Below, in pieces: positions 44,820 to 53,385 of a stretch of DNA of 64,000 nucleotides (positions are counted from its first letter, which is position 1; every line of letters begins with the position of its first letter). A program made the translations under genes and the position numbers. Source of the stretch: JALNYB01 sp963676235. Lineage in GTDB: Archaea; Thermoplasmatota; Thermoplasmata; Methanomassiliicoccales; Methanomethylophilaceae. The notes beneath the pieces were generated by a model that saw nothing but the letters and a program-made list of their open reading frames with translations, was not told the origin of the DNA and did not search any database. The stretch lies in contig OY781044.1 of the NCBI GenBank assembly GCA_963676235.1, positions 1,488,001 to 1,552,000 on the forward strand, given 5' to 3'.

Positions 44820-45365
44820 ATGGATGTAAGAACATTCATTTCCATTCCTATTCCTGTTAACGCAGAATTGTCCGAACTGTTAAACGATCTAAGAAAATTT
44901 CCTGGCATCCGCATTCCTCATGTCAAACAAATGCACATAACCCTGAAATTCATCGGAAATGTGAACGAGAATAAATTGAATACCATAAAAGAATGTGTAG
45001 AAAGATCCATTTCTAATATCAAAGGATCATCTGTAGAATTGAAAGGATTTGGTTCATTCCCTGAAAATAAGGATCCGAAAGTAATCTGGGTCGGAATAAA
45101 AACAGATCTCCCTCTGAAAAAGATCTCAGATTCCATAGGAAAAGAACTGGATAATTTCAAAATAGATTATGATGATAAACCATTCAAACCTCATATGACC
45201 GTAGGAAGGATCAACGAACATACAGATATTTCAGAAATATTATCAAAATATGAAGACAAAAGCTTCTACACGGTCAATTGTAATAGTATAAAGATAATGA
45301 AGAGCGAATTTCTTAGCACGGGCACAAAACATACTGTTCTGTTCTCGATAGATCTTAAAGACTGA
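44820..45365 (+). CDS. thpR: RNA 2',3'-cyclic phosphodiesterase (2'-5' RNA ligase family)
   Basis: A 181-residue 2H phosphoesterase. The two catalytic HxT motifs are HITLKFIGN (near 41) and HMTVGRI (near 125). Family members open 2',3'-cyclic phosphates or join RNA ends with 2'-5' bonds, in archaeal tRNA processing. Usual length. Confidence 0.93.
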   Translation: MDVRTFISIPIPVNAELSELLNDLRKFPGIRIPHVKQMHITLKFIGNVNENKLNTIKECVERSISNIKGSSVELKGFGSFPENKDPKVIWVGIKTDLPLKKISDSIGKELDNFKIDYDDKPFKPHMTVGRINEHTDISEILSKYEDKSFYTVNCNSIKIMKSEFLSTGTKHTVLFSIDLKD

Positions 45366-45425
45366 CTTGTATTATATTAACTGTAATCTTTATCTTTAAT
45401 ACATTTAAATTGCAAACTCATACTC

Positions 45426-45899
45426 ATGAGAAAAATAAAATCACTCATGAAAAAGACAAGATTGTCTAAAAACAAAAAAGGAAGCATTGAAGGATTACCG
45501 CTTCAACTTATGATCATCATTCTGATAGCAACTGTAGCTACAGGCATCCTTATGGGTTGGATGGGAAACATTGACACACCTAGTTCTATCGGTGATGTGG
45601 AGGTCGTATCGGGCGACATCATTCTCAATGGCACTTCTACAACGGAAGGTTTGGTCGAGATATATGTCACAGACCAGGACAAAAATCCTTTGAAAGGCGC
45701 AACAGTTGTCCTTTCTGGCCTAGGTGTCTCATATAACGATGGAAAAACAGCGTATTGCACCACAGATTCGAATGGATACGCACTGTTCGAAGGTCTGAAG
45801 ATCACATTGAGAGGATCGGAAATCGGATTCATAACAGTAAATGTCTCGATGTCAGATTATGGAGAGAATAACTCTGCAAGAATCGCGGTGATCGCATGA
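45426..45899 (+). CDS. pilin-like protein with Ig-like (carboxypeptidase-regulatory-like) domain
   Basis: A 157-residue protein. A long basic N-terminus ends in KNKKGSIEGLPLQ and a hydrophobic helix (about 26-45), the class III signal layout. The C-terminal 100 residues read as a beta-sandwich: EIYVTDQDKNPLKGATVVL, then DSNGYALFEGL, as in carboxypeptidase-regulatory-like or Big-type domains. It is probably a surface-exposed subunit. A TATTTAAAT-type TATA element sits about 25 nt upstream. The stop overlaps the next gene (ATGA). Confidence 0.77.
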   Translation: MRKIKSLMKKTRLSKNKKGSIEGLPLQLMIIILIATVATGILMGWMGNIDTPSSIGDVEVVSGDIILNGTSTTEGLVEIYVTDQDKNPLKGATVVLSGLGVSYNDGKTAYCTTDSNGYALFEGLKITLRGSEIGFITVNVSMSDYGENNSARIAVIA

Positions 45900-46333
45900 A
45901 AATGAATAAGAAAGGAATGATAGGCTTCCCTTTCAGACTTGCTATCGCCTTTCTTATTCTTGCCCTGTGTGTACCTACTTTGATACATATGGCCGACGGA
46001 TTCCAAGAGAATGCAGAAATTGATTCTGTTTCTGTGGAAGCAGAAAAAATATCCGATACCATATCTCGGACATATTATTCCGGCATAGGCAGTGTCTGTA
46101 CTATTGATGTTTCAATCAACAACGATTGTTATATAAAAATCGGTGGAGAAGGTACAGATGCATACAGCATAGGAATCTTCTTGGGCGATAATGAAAAGAA
46201 TAAACTCTATCTCGAAAGACCTTCTGTGAAAATAGTCGGTAATGGTCTTGAGATCTCAGGCAACAGAACTCTCATGTTTGAATGCGTAAAGATCGATAAC
46301 ATGTGTGCAGTAGAGGTGACCTCGATTGCTTGA
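45896..46333 (+). CDS. small pilin-like protein with class III signal
   Basis: A 145-residue protein beginning MKMNKKGMIGFPFR and a hydrophobic helix (about 14-32); the rest is polar and beta-rich, with several Cys. K-K-G before the helix indicates prepilin-peptidase cleavage. NKKGxIGFP is shared with the gene at 27965, 18 kb away, linking the loci. Middle gene of three with 4- and 8-nt overlaps. Confidence 0.75.
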   Translation: MKMNKKGMIGFPFRLAIAFLILALCVPTLIHMADGFQENAEIDSVSVEAEKISDTISRTYYSGIGSVCTIDVSINNDCYIKIGGEGTDAYSIGIFLGDNEKNKLYLERPSVKIVGNGLEISGNRTLMFECVKIDNMCAVEVTSIA

Positions 46334-46700
46334 ATTCACTCTATCCCGTGTCATAGCCATTGTATGTGGAGTCATACTGCTGGCTGCTGTAATTGTTCCT
46401 GTTGCAGATATGTTCGATGAAAGAACAGATATCAACATAGTAGAATCTACAGACGAGATCTCGAATATGATAGACTCGTTTTGGAATTCAAAAGCAGATA
46501 TTATGGTCCTGAGAGGTTGGGACATACTTCCTTCATCAGACTGCTCACTTGAACTAAACGGACACAAACTAACGCTTAATTGCGGAAATAAAGAATACAC
46601 TTCACTGATTGCCCATCCGTCGAATACATTCACAATATCATATAATGAGATAGTGAAAATAGAAAGGAACGGAGACACATTGGCAATATCTTATCAATGA
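46326..46700 (+). CDS. small membrane-anchored protein of the pilin-like operon
   Basis: A 124-residue protein (TTG start) with one N-terminal hydrophobic segment (about 8-26) and a polar extracytoplasmic domain with two Cys. It lacks the K-K-G site of its neighbours, so it may be an unprocessed minor subunit. Its frame overlaps the previous gene by 8 nt and the convergent sufS by 7 nt. Confidence 0.68.
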   Translation: MLEFTLSRVIAIVCGVILLAAVIVPVADMFDERTDINIVESTDEISNMIDSFWNSKADIMVLRGWDILPSSDCSLELNGHKLTLNCGNKEYTSLIAHPSNTFTISYNEIVKIERNGDTLAISYQ

Positions 46701-47902
46701 TCTCCAAAAGTCTCTGCAACCTTTTTCAATGCAGTTGTAAACCTTACTATATCTTCCTTATTATTGTAAAGATAGACAGAAGCACGTACACTTCCTTCGA
46801 TCTTACGAGAAACATAGAACGGATGTGTACAATGCATTCCAGAACGGACCATGATATTATCGATATTATCAAGCATCATAGCTACGTCATGGGATCCCAG
46901 CCCACCGATATTGAATGAGAATACTCCAGACCTCTTCGAAGGGTCATTCGGACCTATGACGCTGATGCCTTTTACATCCTGAATGCCATCGAAAATGTAT
47001 CTCATCAATTCTTTATCATGAGCTGAAATATTATCTAATCCTACTTTTTCAAGATATTCGAGTGCTGCCTTAGTTCCCAGAATACCTGAATAATTCTGAA
47101 GTCCAGCTTCAAATTTCTCCGGCGCAGGTGCAAGATCCACATGATCATAAGTTGCCAATCCAACAGTTCCTCCACCTACGATGAGAGGCCTGAGGTCTTT
47201 GAGACATTCTTCCTTTCCATAAAGGACACCCATTCCGGAAGGCCCGCACATCTTATGTATAGACATACTATAGAAATCGACATCCAGATCCTTAAAGTCG
47301 ACCTTAAAATGAGGCGCTGCCTGAGATCCGTCTATCATTACCTTTGCATCATATTCATGAGCGATCTCGGTGATCTCTTTAACGGGAGTAACGCAACCGG
47401 TCACATTTCCTGTATGCTGTATCGATACCAATTTCACATCTTTGCTCATAGATGACTTAAATGACTCGATATCGAACTCACCATTAGAATCTGACCTCGA
47501 ATATCTTCTTTTTATCCCTATCTCGTTCGCTAAGAACAGCCACGGAACATGATTTGAATTATGTTCTGTATCAGAAGTTACTACAACATCACCTTTCTTA
47601 AGAACAAACCCGCGGGCAACCGTATTGATGCCTTCTGTACAATTCTTGGTGAAGACATAACAATCAGGGTTCTTGGTCCCGAAAAACGATGCCAATTTCT
47701 CCCTGGATTCGTCTATTCCCATGGAGACCTGTGTAGCCATGCTGTGAACACTGCGTCCTCCGCATGAAGGATAATCCTCGTAATACTCTGTTATGGCTCT
47801 GATAACAGAATCAGGCCTTAATGACTGACATGCACTATCCAAGTACACGCCATTACCTTTCCTCATCGTGGGGAAGTCATTACGAACTATATTGAAGTTC
47901 AT
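46694..47902 (-). CDS. sufS: cysteine desulfurase (SufS/CsdA type)
   Basis: A 402-residue PLP enzyme that removes sulfur from cysteine for Fe-S cluster and thio-cofactor synthesis. The PLP lysine is in SMSIHKMCGPSGMGVLYG, with DGSQAAPH binding the cofactor and SGMHCTHPF carrying the catalytic Cys. Full SufS length. No other suf genes are adjacent. Confidence 0.93.
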   Translation of the reverse strand: MNFNIVRNDFPTMRKGNGVYLDSACQSLRPDSVIRAITEYYEDYPSCGGRSVHSMATQVSMGIDESREKLASFFGTKNPDCYVFTKNCTEGINTVARGFVLKKGDVVVTSDTEHNSNHVPWLFLANEIGIKRRYSRSDSNGEFDIESFKSSMSKDVKLVSIQHTGNVTGCVTPVKEITEIAHEYDAKVMIDGSQAAPHFKVDFKDLDVDFYSMSIHKMCGPSGMGVLYGKEECLKDLRPLIVGGGTVGLATYDHVDLAPAPEKFEAGLQNYSGILGTKAALEYLEKVGLDNISAHDKELMRYIFDGIQDVKGISVIGPNDPSKRSGVFSFNIGGLGSHDVAMMLDNIDNIMVRSGMHCTHPFYVSRKIEGSVRASVYLYNNKEDIVRFTTALKKVAETFGDH

Positions 47903-47961
47903 TACACCGCAGATAATTTAGAAGTATTTTAATCAGTTATGTGTTATCTAGTGATGATATC

Positions 47962-48861
47962 ATGCTTGAGACCTGTATCGGAAAATTAAAGCTTGAAAAG
48001 CCTGGAATGGTCGCGTCTGGAATTATGGATGAGACCGGGGCATCGATGGTACGTATGTTAGAATCAGGAGCCGGTGCAGTGGTCACTAAATCCATAGGAT
48101 TAGAACCAAATGCAGGACATGCCAACCCTACGTTCACTGAAGTAAAGGGCGGTTTCGTCAATGCGATGGGACTTCCCAATCCAGGAATCAAACTTTTCAA
48201 AGAAGAGATGGACATCGCGGTTCCAAAAGGAAAGATAATCGGTTCCATCTACGGAGCTTCGGCAGATGATTTCTCTAAATTAGCAATAACCATGGAAGAT
48301 TACGGAGCTTCAGCAGTAGAACTGAATCTTTCTTGTCCTCACGCAAAAGGATACGGGATGGAACTTGGAACTGATCCAAAACTCGTGGGTTCTATCGTAT
48401 CGGCAGTGAAATCTGCAGTAAAGATTCCTGTTTGGGCTAAACTCACCCCTAACACACACATTCTTACAGATATAGGAATGGCAGTACAGGATGCAGGCGG
48501 AGATGCGGTTGTTGCCATCAATACATTGAAAGCGATGGTCATCTCACCAGAATTCGCAAAACCATTCCTAAGCAATAAGTTCGGAGGTCTTTCGGGACCA
48601 GGAATAAAATCCGTAGGAGTAAGAGCAGTATACGATCTCGGTTCGGCTCTCGATATACCCATTATAGGTGTAGGTGGCATTGCAGACTGGAGGGATGCAG
48701 CACAATACATTATGGCTGGAGCGAGCGCATTCCAGATAGGAAGCGCCATTGCTAACAAAGGTCCGACCATCTTTGATACCATAAACAAAGATATGATAAA
48801 ATTCATGAGAGATTTCGGTTATAGTTCTATATCAGACATGGTAGGTGTTGCACATGAGTGA
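47962..48861 (+). CDS. pyrD: dihydroorotate dehydrogenase, class 1B catalytic subunit
   Basis: About 299 residues, FMN-dependent oxidation of dihydroorotate to orotate in pyrimidine synthesis. LNLSCPHAKGYG carries the catalytic Cys; GVGGIADWRDAAQYIMAGA and FQIGSA bind FMN phosphate. The next gene is the PyrK electron-transfer subunit, which defines class 1B (NAD+-linked). ATG 47962 fits the family N-terminus better than GTG 47941. Confidence 0.95.
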   Translation: MLETCIGKLKLEKPGMVASGIMDETGASMVRMLESGAGAVVTKSIGLEPNAGHANPTFTEVKGGFVNAMGLPNPGIKLFKEEMDIAVPKGKIIGSIYGASADDFSKLAITMEDYGASAVELNLSCPHAKGYGMELGTDPKLVGSIVSAVKSAVKIPVWAKLTPNTHILTDIGMAVQDAGGDAVVAINTLKAMVISPEFAKPFLSNKFGGLSGPGIKSVGVRAVYDLGSALDIPIIGVGGIADWRDAAQYIMAGASAFQIGSAIANKGPTIFDTINKDMIKFMRDFGYSSISDMVGVAHE

Positions 48862-49618
48862 TTTCGTAAAAATCATCGGCGTGAATGAAGAGGCGTATGA
48901 TACCAAAACCTTCGAATTCCAGTGGGATGAAAAAGCCACACCGGGGCAATTCATCATGGTCTGGGTCCCGGGAATGGAAGAGATTCCCATGTCACTTTCC
49001 AAGACAGGCAGAATAAAAAGCATCACCGTCAAGGCCATCGGAACGTCCACTAGAAAACTCCATGAACTCACCATAGGCGACAGCCTGAGGATCAGAGGAC
49101 CTTATGGAAAGGGATTCGACCTCACTAAAGGGAAGAAAATACTCATTATCGGCGGCGGTGTCGGTACTGCATCCGTGATGCCTGCCATCAAAGAAAGCGG
49201 TGCAGATGCCATCATAGGTGCACGTACAAACAAAGATGTCATAATGGACGACCTCGGACACAAGTATGCCAAAAATCTTTGGATATCGACAGATGACGGA
49301 AGCATGGGATTCCATGGAAATGCCGTCCAATTGATGAGAGAGAAAGTTGCAGAAAACAATTATGAGATGATCATCGCCTGCGGACCAGAGATAATGTTGT
49401 ACTATCTTTATCAGGCATGCGTTGAATTGAATCTAGACTGCCAGCTTTCTCTGGAAAGGCACATGAAATGCGGCGCAGGCATCTGTGGATGCTGTGTTAT
49501 AGATGATCAGAGGGTATGCAAGGACGGACCTGTCTTTACAAAGGAACAGATCTCCAAAATGAAGGATTTCGGTGTTCTAAAAAGAGATGAATGCGGACGC
49601 ATCTTGAAATTCAGGTGA
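48854..49618 (+). CDS. pyrK: dihydroorotate dehydrogenase electron-transfer subunit
   Basis: A 254-residue FAD/[2Fe-2S] protein passing electrons from PyrD to NAD+. GEDS-type FAD motif region PMSLSKTGR, NAD-site GGGVGTASV, and the C-terminal [2Fe-2S] set CGAGICGCCVIDDQRVC. ATG 48854 follows AGGTG; it overlaps pyrD by 8 nt. Its stop lies within the GGTGA of the next gene. Confidence 0.94.
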   Translation: MSDFVKIIGVNEEAYDTKTFEFQWDEKATPGQFIMVWVPGMEEIPMSLSKTGRIKSITVKAIGTSTRKLHELTIGDSLRIRGPYGKGFDLTKGKKILIIGGGVGTASVMPAIKESGADAIIGARTNKDVIMDDLGHKYAKNLWISTDDGSMGFHGNAVQLMREKVAENNYEMIIACGPEIMLYYLYQACVELNLDCQLSLERHMKCGAGICGCCVIDDQRVCKDGPVFTKEQISKMKDFGVLKRDECGRILKFR

Positions 49619-49622
49619 TACC

Positions 49623-50036
49623 ATCGCCGTTCCCGAAAGATACATTACCGTCTACCACGGAAAACTGACCGTCAATATACCAAGAGACCTATTCATAGGA
49701 CTGGAGGCCAGATTCAACGAGGAGAAGGTGGTATCTTTCAAAAATATGATGAAAGACAGATATCCCTGGCTTACCGATAATTCACTGGATGTCCTGATGA
49801 GGAATGCTCAAAAGGAAATGATCATGATACTCGATGAAGAGACAAACGGACGTTCGTTCTCTAAGAATCTCGAATCTAAAGGTAAAATCGAAGATGCGAT
49901 AAAACATCTTCAGAAACATTTGGAACATGATCCTAACGATGCGGATTCATGGTATCTTATGGGAGAATTACTGTGCAAGATAGGTCGTGCAGAAGAAGGC
50001 TACAAAGCATTTGCCAGAGGAAGAGAATTATTTTGA
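49623..50036 (+). CDS. TPR-containing protein, probably with AUC start
   Basis: 137 residues if started at ATC 49623; 102 from the first canonical start (GTG 49728). The stretch 49623-49727 reads as ordinary protein (VPERYITVYHGKLTV, then NIPRDLFIGLEARF) and lies in the same frame. AGGTGA at 49613-49618 is followed by exactly 4 nt and ATC, the spacing used by tbp and the second paaK. The C-terminal part (about 85-137) is one or two tetratricopeptide repeats (DPNDADSWYLMGELLCKIG). Coupled to pyrK by overlap of its SD with the pyrK stop. Function unknown; protein-protein contact likely. Confidence 0.7.
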   Translation: MAVPERYITVYHGKLTVNIPRDLFIGLEARFNEEKVVSFKNMMKDRYPWLTDNSLDVLMRNAQKEMIMILDEETNGRSFSKNLESKGKIEDAIKHLQKHLEHDPNDADSWYLMGELLCKIGRAEEGYKAFARGRELF

Positions 50037-50867
50037 TCCCTTGAAAAGTGCGTTTATTGCCGATACAACCTCAGGAACTGTTGCTCCCCACGGAACAGTT
50101 GCAACATCACCCTCTATGATGAATCCTGATTTTACCTTACAACATTTCACGATCGTCTTGACACCGTCATGTATGACATGATCCATCGGACAAACATTGA
50201 TGAAAGGAACCTCTTTATTATATAACGAGAAAAAGACCCTTTCTGACAAATGACATCCCACTAACGTCACATCGTGTTCCAACTTAGGCGCTTTATCCAG
50301 AAAATAGACAGGTTTCTTTGCAGTGAGGCCCGAAACTTCACACGGAAACATTATTGCAGGTGTATTCACATCCCATATCCTTTCTGCCATATCCACCTCG
50401 ATATTATCTGTTATGACAGGATGTTCTACGAATCCTGAATTCAGTGCCATATTCACCAAGACACCGAGTTTCGATGGCGCAGGCGGTACATTATCGATTA
50501 CTCTGAGTTTCACCGCCTTCAAATCCTTTATAAAGTTCACATGAGAGAACATACCCTGAACAATGACCGTCTTTTCTGGATATTCACTCTGAATGTATGC
50601 CAATGCAGGAATATTCAGAACATCGAGCTTCGGATCATTTACGAACATTATATCTTCTGGCAAAGCCAAGATATGAAATGATATGAGTTTTCTGAACAAT
50701 TCAGAACCGGATTCTTTCTCCAGACCTACAACTGCATACTTATCCTTGTTACGAAATACGATATATTCTGTACGAACATAAGTAGTCCAATCCTGCATCA
50801 TTTTATTGATATTCTCTGTAGTAAGTGGAATATCTACATCGTGGACGGACACATCCTTACAGTGCAT
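50028..50867 (-). CDS. conserved archaeal protein of unknown function
   Basis: A 279-residue soluble protein I do not recognise. No membrane segment or signal peptide. It has a mixed alpha/beta pattern, one segment with GLEKESGSELFRKLI, a Cys-rich part (VGCHLSER, VCPMDHV, VKCCKVK) and a VPWGATVPE stretch near the C-terminus. The Cys/His residues could form a metal site. Convergent with the TPR gene (9-nt overlap); no operon partner. Confidence 0.75.
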   Translation of the reverse strand: MHCKDVSVHDVDIPLTTENINKMMQDWTTYVRTEYIVFRNKDKYAVVGLEKESGSELFRKLISFHILALPEDIMFVNDPKLDVLNIPALAYIQSEYPEKTVIVQGMFSHVNFIKDLKAVKLRVIDNVPPAPSKLGVLVNMALNSGFVEHPVITDNIEVDMAERIWDVNTPAIMFPCEVSGLTAKKPVYFLDKAPKLEHDVTLVGCHLSERVFFSLYNKEVPFINVCPMDHVIHDGVKTIVKCCKVKSGFIIEGDVATVPWGATVPEVVSAINALFKGSK

Positions 50868-50985
50868 ATTACCGAGTAATGTGGTGATTCTCTTTAATTC
50901 TGCCGTTAATACAGTTCTTAACTCTTTTTTATCTGGACAATTGTACTAAATCTTTTAATATACCGAATTGTTGCCGATAGATACA

Positions 50986-51056
50986 GTCGAGATAACACAG
51001 AGGCTATGTGGCGGACTGCAGATCCGCATACGGGGGTTCGATCCCCTCTCTCGACT
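50986..51056 (+). tRNA. tRNA-Cys (anticodon GCA)
   Basis: Acceptor GTCGAGA (50986-50992) pairs with TCTCGAC (51049-51055). The anticodon stem GCGGA/TCCGC encloses CTGCAGA, giving anticodon GCA. The T-arm GGGGGTTCGATCCCC-type is intact. Discriminator U (51056) is the cysteine identity base. CCA is not encoded. Confidence 0.95.
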
Positions 51057-51180
51057 CCTTTCTTTTCCAATTATTCCATTGAGAAACACACCTTTTCGAT
51101 ACGTTTAATTTATTATAAAAAATGACTTTTATACGTAACGTTTATAAACAGCTTATAAATAGCCTGTGATTGGTGAAACG

Positions 51181-51729
51181 TTGGCTAAAATGAATATTGA
51201 GAACGTTGTTGCATCAACTTCTCTCGGACAGGAACTTAACCTGAACGCGATCGAAGATGCACTTGACGGGGCGGAATACAACCCTCAGCAGTTCCCTGGA
51301 CTTGTTTATAGGCTCAAAGACCCGAAGACCGCGACACTTCTTTTCAGAAGCGGAAAGGTCGTTTGTACTGGAGCAAAAAGCCTTGATCAAGTCAAAATCG
51401 CTATTGCAAAAGTTGCAAAAGATCTCGAGAAAGCTAACATTATGATAAGTATCGAACCTAAGATCGAAGTGCAGAATATTGTTGCATCTTCAGACCTTGA
51501 ACAGGAGATCAATCTTAATACTGTAGCTATCACACTCGGTCTCGAAAAGGTAGAGTATGAACCCGAACAGTTCCCAGGTCTTGTTTACAGACTGGATGAC
51601 CCTAAGGTAGTTGTTCTTTTATTCGGATCAGGAAAAATGGTCTGCACCGGTGCCAAGGTTCCGGAAGATGTTGTGCGTGCAGTCACTAAGATCGCAGCAG
51701 AACTCAGATCAGCAAGTCTGATGGCATAA
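51181..51729 (+). CDS. tbp: TATA-box-binding protein
   Basis: About 182 residues in two direct repeats of 90 (IENVVASTSL ... and VQNIVASSDL ..., each with QFPGLVYRL and GKxVCTGAK). General transcription factor that binds TATA boxes and recruits TFB and RNA polymerase. I take TTG 51181 as start: GGTGA at 51172-51176 lies 4 nt upstream, the spacing seen at other genes. GTG 51166 and ATG 51190 are alternatives. Two TATA-like elements (about 51139-51149 and 51152-51161) lie just upstream. Confidence 0.95.
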   Translation: MAKMNIENVVASTSLGQELNLNAIEDALDGAEYNPQQFPGLVYRLKDPKTATLLFRSGKVVCTGAKSLDQVKIAIAKVAKDLEKANIMISIEPKIEVQNIVASSDLEQEINLNTVAITLGLEKVEYEPEQFPGLVYRLDDPKVVVLLFGSGKMVCTGAKVPEDVVRAVTKIAAELRSASLMA

Positions 51730-51869
51730 ACTATCCTATCCAAACCTTTTCTAAAAATCTCTTATTGTAATTACAATCCAGACAAGTAGATAATAAACTT
51801 ATCCTGATTGTATAATTTTTACACTTTGAGGTAAAAGAGTTTATATTTCAGAAAAACACTACTCCGATT

Positions 51870-53354
51870 ATGTTCTGCCCTATTTGTGGAAAAGAAATAA
51901 TCCTAAATGGTGTATCATTTTGCCCGATGTGCGGATTCGATTTAAGATCTAGCGCAGGCTATACAAGAGAGAACATAGTCGAAGGATCTGTTGTGAAAAC
52001 AGTCTCCGACGATACGAATCACTACACCTATGACGAGCCTGTTAAGACTGTCGAGGAACCCGTAGATTTAAAAGAAATCATTGAAGCACCGATCTATATC
52101 GGTGATTCTTCAACAACTCAGAACTCTATCGATAAATGGTCAAGAGAGCATAATGCGCCCTCATTCATTGCAAGTTTCACACCTTCGATGAACAGGACCT
52201 CTAAGAAAAAGTATGTTGCGTTGTTGGTTGCATTGCTTTTAGTGGCAACAGGATGTTTGGTCGTCCTGTTCGTTCCGGATCTCAATACTGGCAGCAGCAC
52301 ATACAGTACGAGTCACAGCAGCTCAGATTATAGTGCGGAAAATTCAATCACTCTGTATGATATAGATGGCAATGAGATCACCAACATGGAATTGACAGGT
52401 GCATTTGCAAACGGCACATTAACGGCTGCAATGAACAGTTCAGGACAATTAGTCATTACTCTGGACAGCTCTATTGCTTCGAACTATGCTAATTTCTATT
52501 GGACGCTGGTAGATAACGATACGAACAGTTCGATAGGTTCTATCACAAAGACCGTCCCCATATTGTATTGGAATTCTCCCTCGGCGGGTGAATTCACAGT
52601 CACAGTGATATGTTACAACAGCAATTCAGACAGTGTCACATACTCTGGAGACATGGACTCCTATAATGTCACACAGACATATACTGGAACATACAATGGC
52701 CATTCGTATGAAATAAAAGTGACATTTGATTACTCCGAATATGAAACATATGCCAATATGAATACAAACGGAAGGGCTGTCACAACATATTCGGATGTTA
52801 CGAACTTCGTCGTTATATCTGACACTGTGTCTGCTATCGCAACGATGCTTGAAGAACAATATATCAATATGTATGGAAGCAGTGCATCATTAACTGACGC
52901 GAACTTCGCCGAATTCATCCTCTACTTCGTTCAGGTAGAATTCACATATACATTGGATTCCGTTCAATATGGAGAAGAAGAATATTTCGCATACCCCATT
53001 GAAACGATCTTCAGCGGGACAGGAGACTGCGAAGATACTTCGATCCTCTGTGCTGCGTTGTTCTCGGCATGCGGATACGATGCGGCGGTATGTATCCTTC
53101 CTGGACATGCAATCGCAGGTGTCGCGTTGAGTTCATACACCGTAAGCAGCTATGATTCGAGCAAGTATGAGGTGATCACCGAGACCATAAACGGAAAGAC
53201 ATACTACGGTTGCGAAACAACAGTGGATTCATTCCAGGATATCGGAATCATCTATCTGGCCAGTATACAGGTTACTAACACAAGCGGAGCTCACCCGTAC
53301 TCATATTATCTTACAGGCCAATGGGCAAGCACGTACGGATTCTTTACTGTATGA
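51870..53354 (+). CDS. zinc-ribbon, single-span membrane protein with transglutaminase-like domain
   Basis: A 494-residue protein. Residues 1-25 form a zinc ribbon (CPICGK, then CPMCGF). An acidic linker follows, then a membrane helix (about 112-134) and a Ser/Thr-rich exported region. The C-terminal domain has the transglutaminase core: Cys in GTGDCEDTSILCAALF near 387 and His in PGHAIAGVAL near 413. The zinc ribbon would face the cytoplasm and the thiol enzyme the outside. The substrate is unknown; such domains cleave or crosslink surface proteins or pseudomurein-like chains. TATA-like GTTTATATTTC about 25 nt upstream of the ATG. Confidence 0.82.
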   Translation: MFCPICGKEIILNGVSFCPMCGFDLRSSAGYTRENIVEGSVVKTVSDDTNHYTYDEPVKTVEEPVDLKEIIEAPIYIGDSSTTQNSIDKWSREHNAPSFIASFTPSMNRTSKKKYVALLVALLLVATGCLVVLFVPDLNTGSSTYSTSHSSSDYSAENSITLYDIDGNEITNMELTGAFANGTLTAAMNSSGQLVITLDSSIASNYANFYWTLVDNDTNSSIGSITKTVPILYWNSPSAGEFTVTVICYNSNSDSVTYSGDMDSYNVTQTYTGTYNGHSYEIKVTFDYSEYETYANMNTNGRAVTTYSDVTNFVVISDTVSAIATMLEEQYINMYGSSASLTDANFAEFILYFVQVEFTYTLDSVQYGEEEYFAYPIETIFSGTGDCEDTSILCAALFSACGYDAAVCILPGHAIAGVALSSYTVSSYDSSKYEVITETINGKTYYGCETTVDSFQDIGIIYLASIQVTNTSGAHPYSYYLTGQWASTYGFFTV

Positions 53355-53374
53355 GAAAACCTATTACTGAAAAC

Positions 53375-53385
53375 TTTTTTTTTTT
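53375..53385 (+). terminator. T11 tract after the transglutaminase-like gene
   Basis: Eleven consecutive T starting about 20 nt after the stop, without a strong hairpin: an archaeal U-tract terminator. It also touches the stop codon of the convergent PHP gene. Confidence 0.55.
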
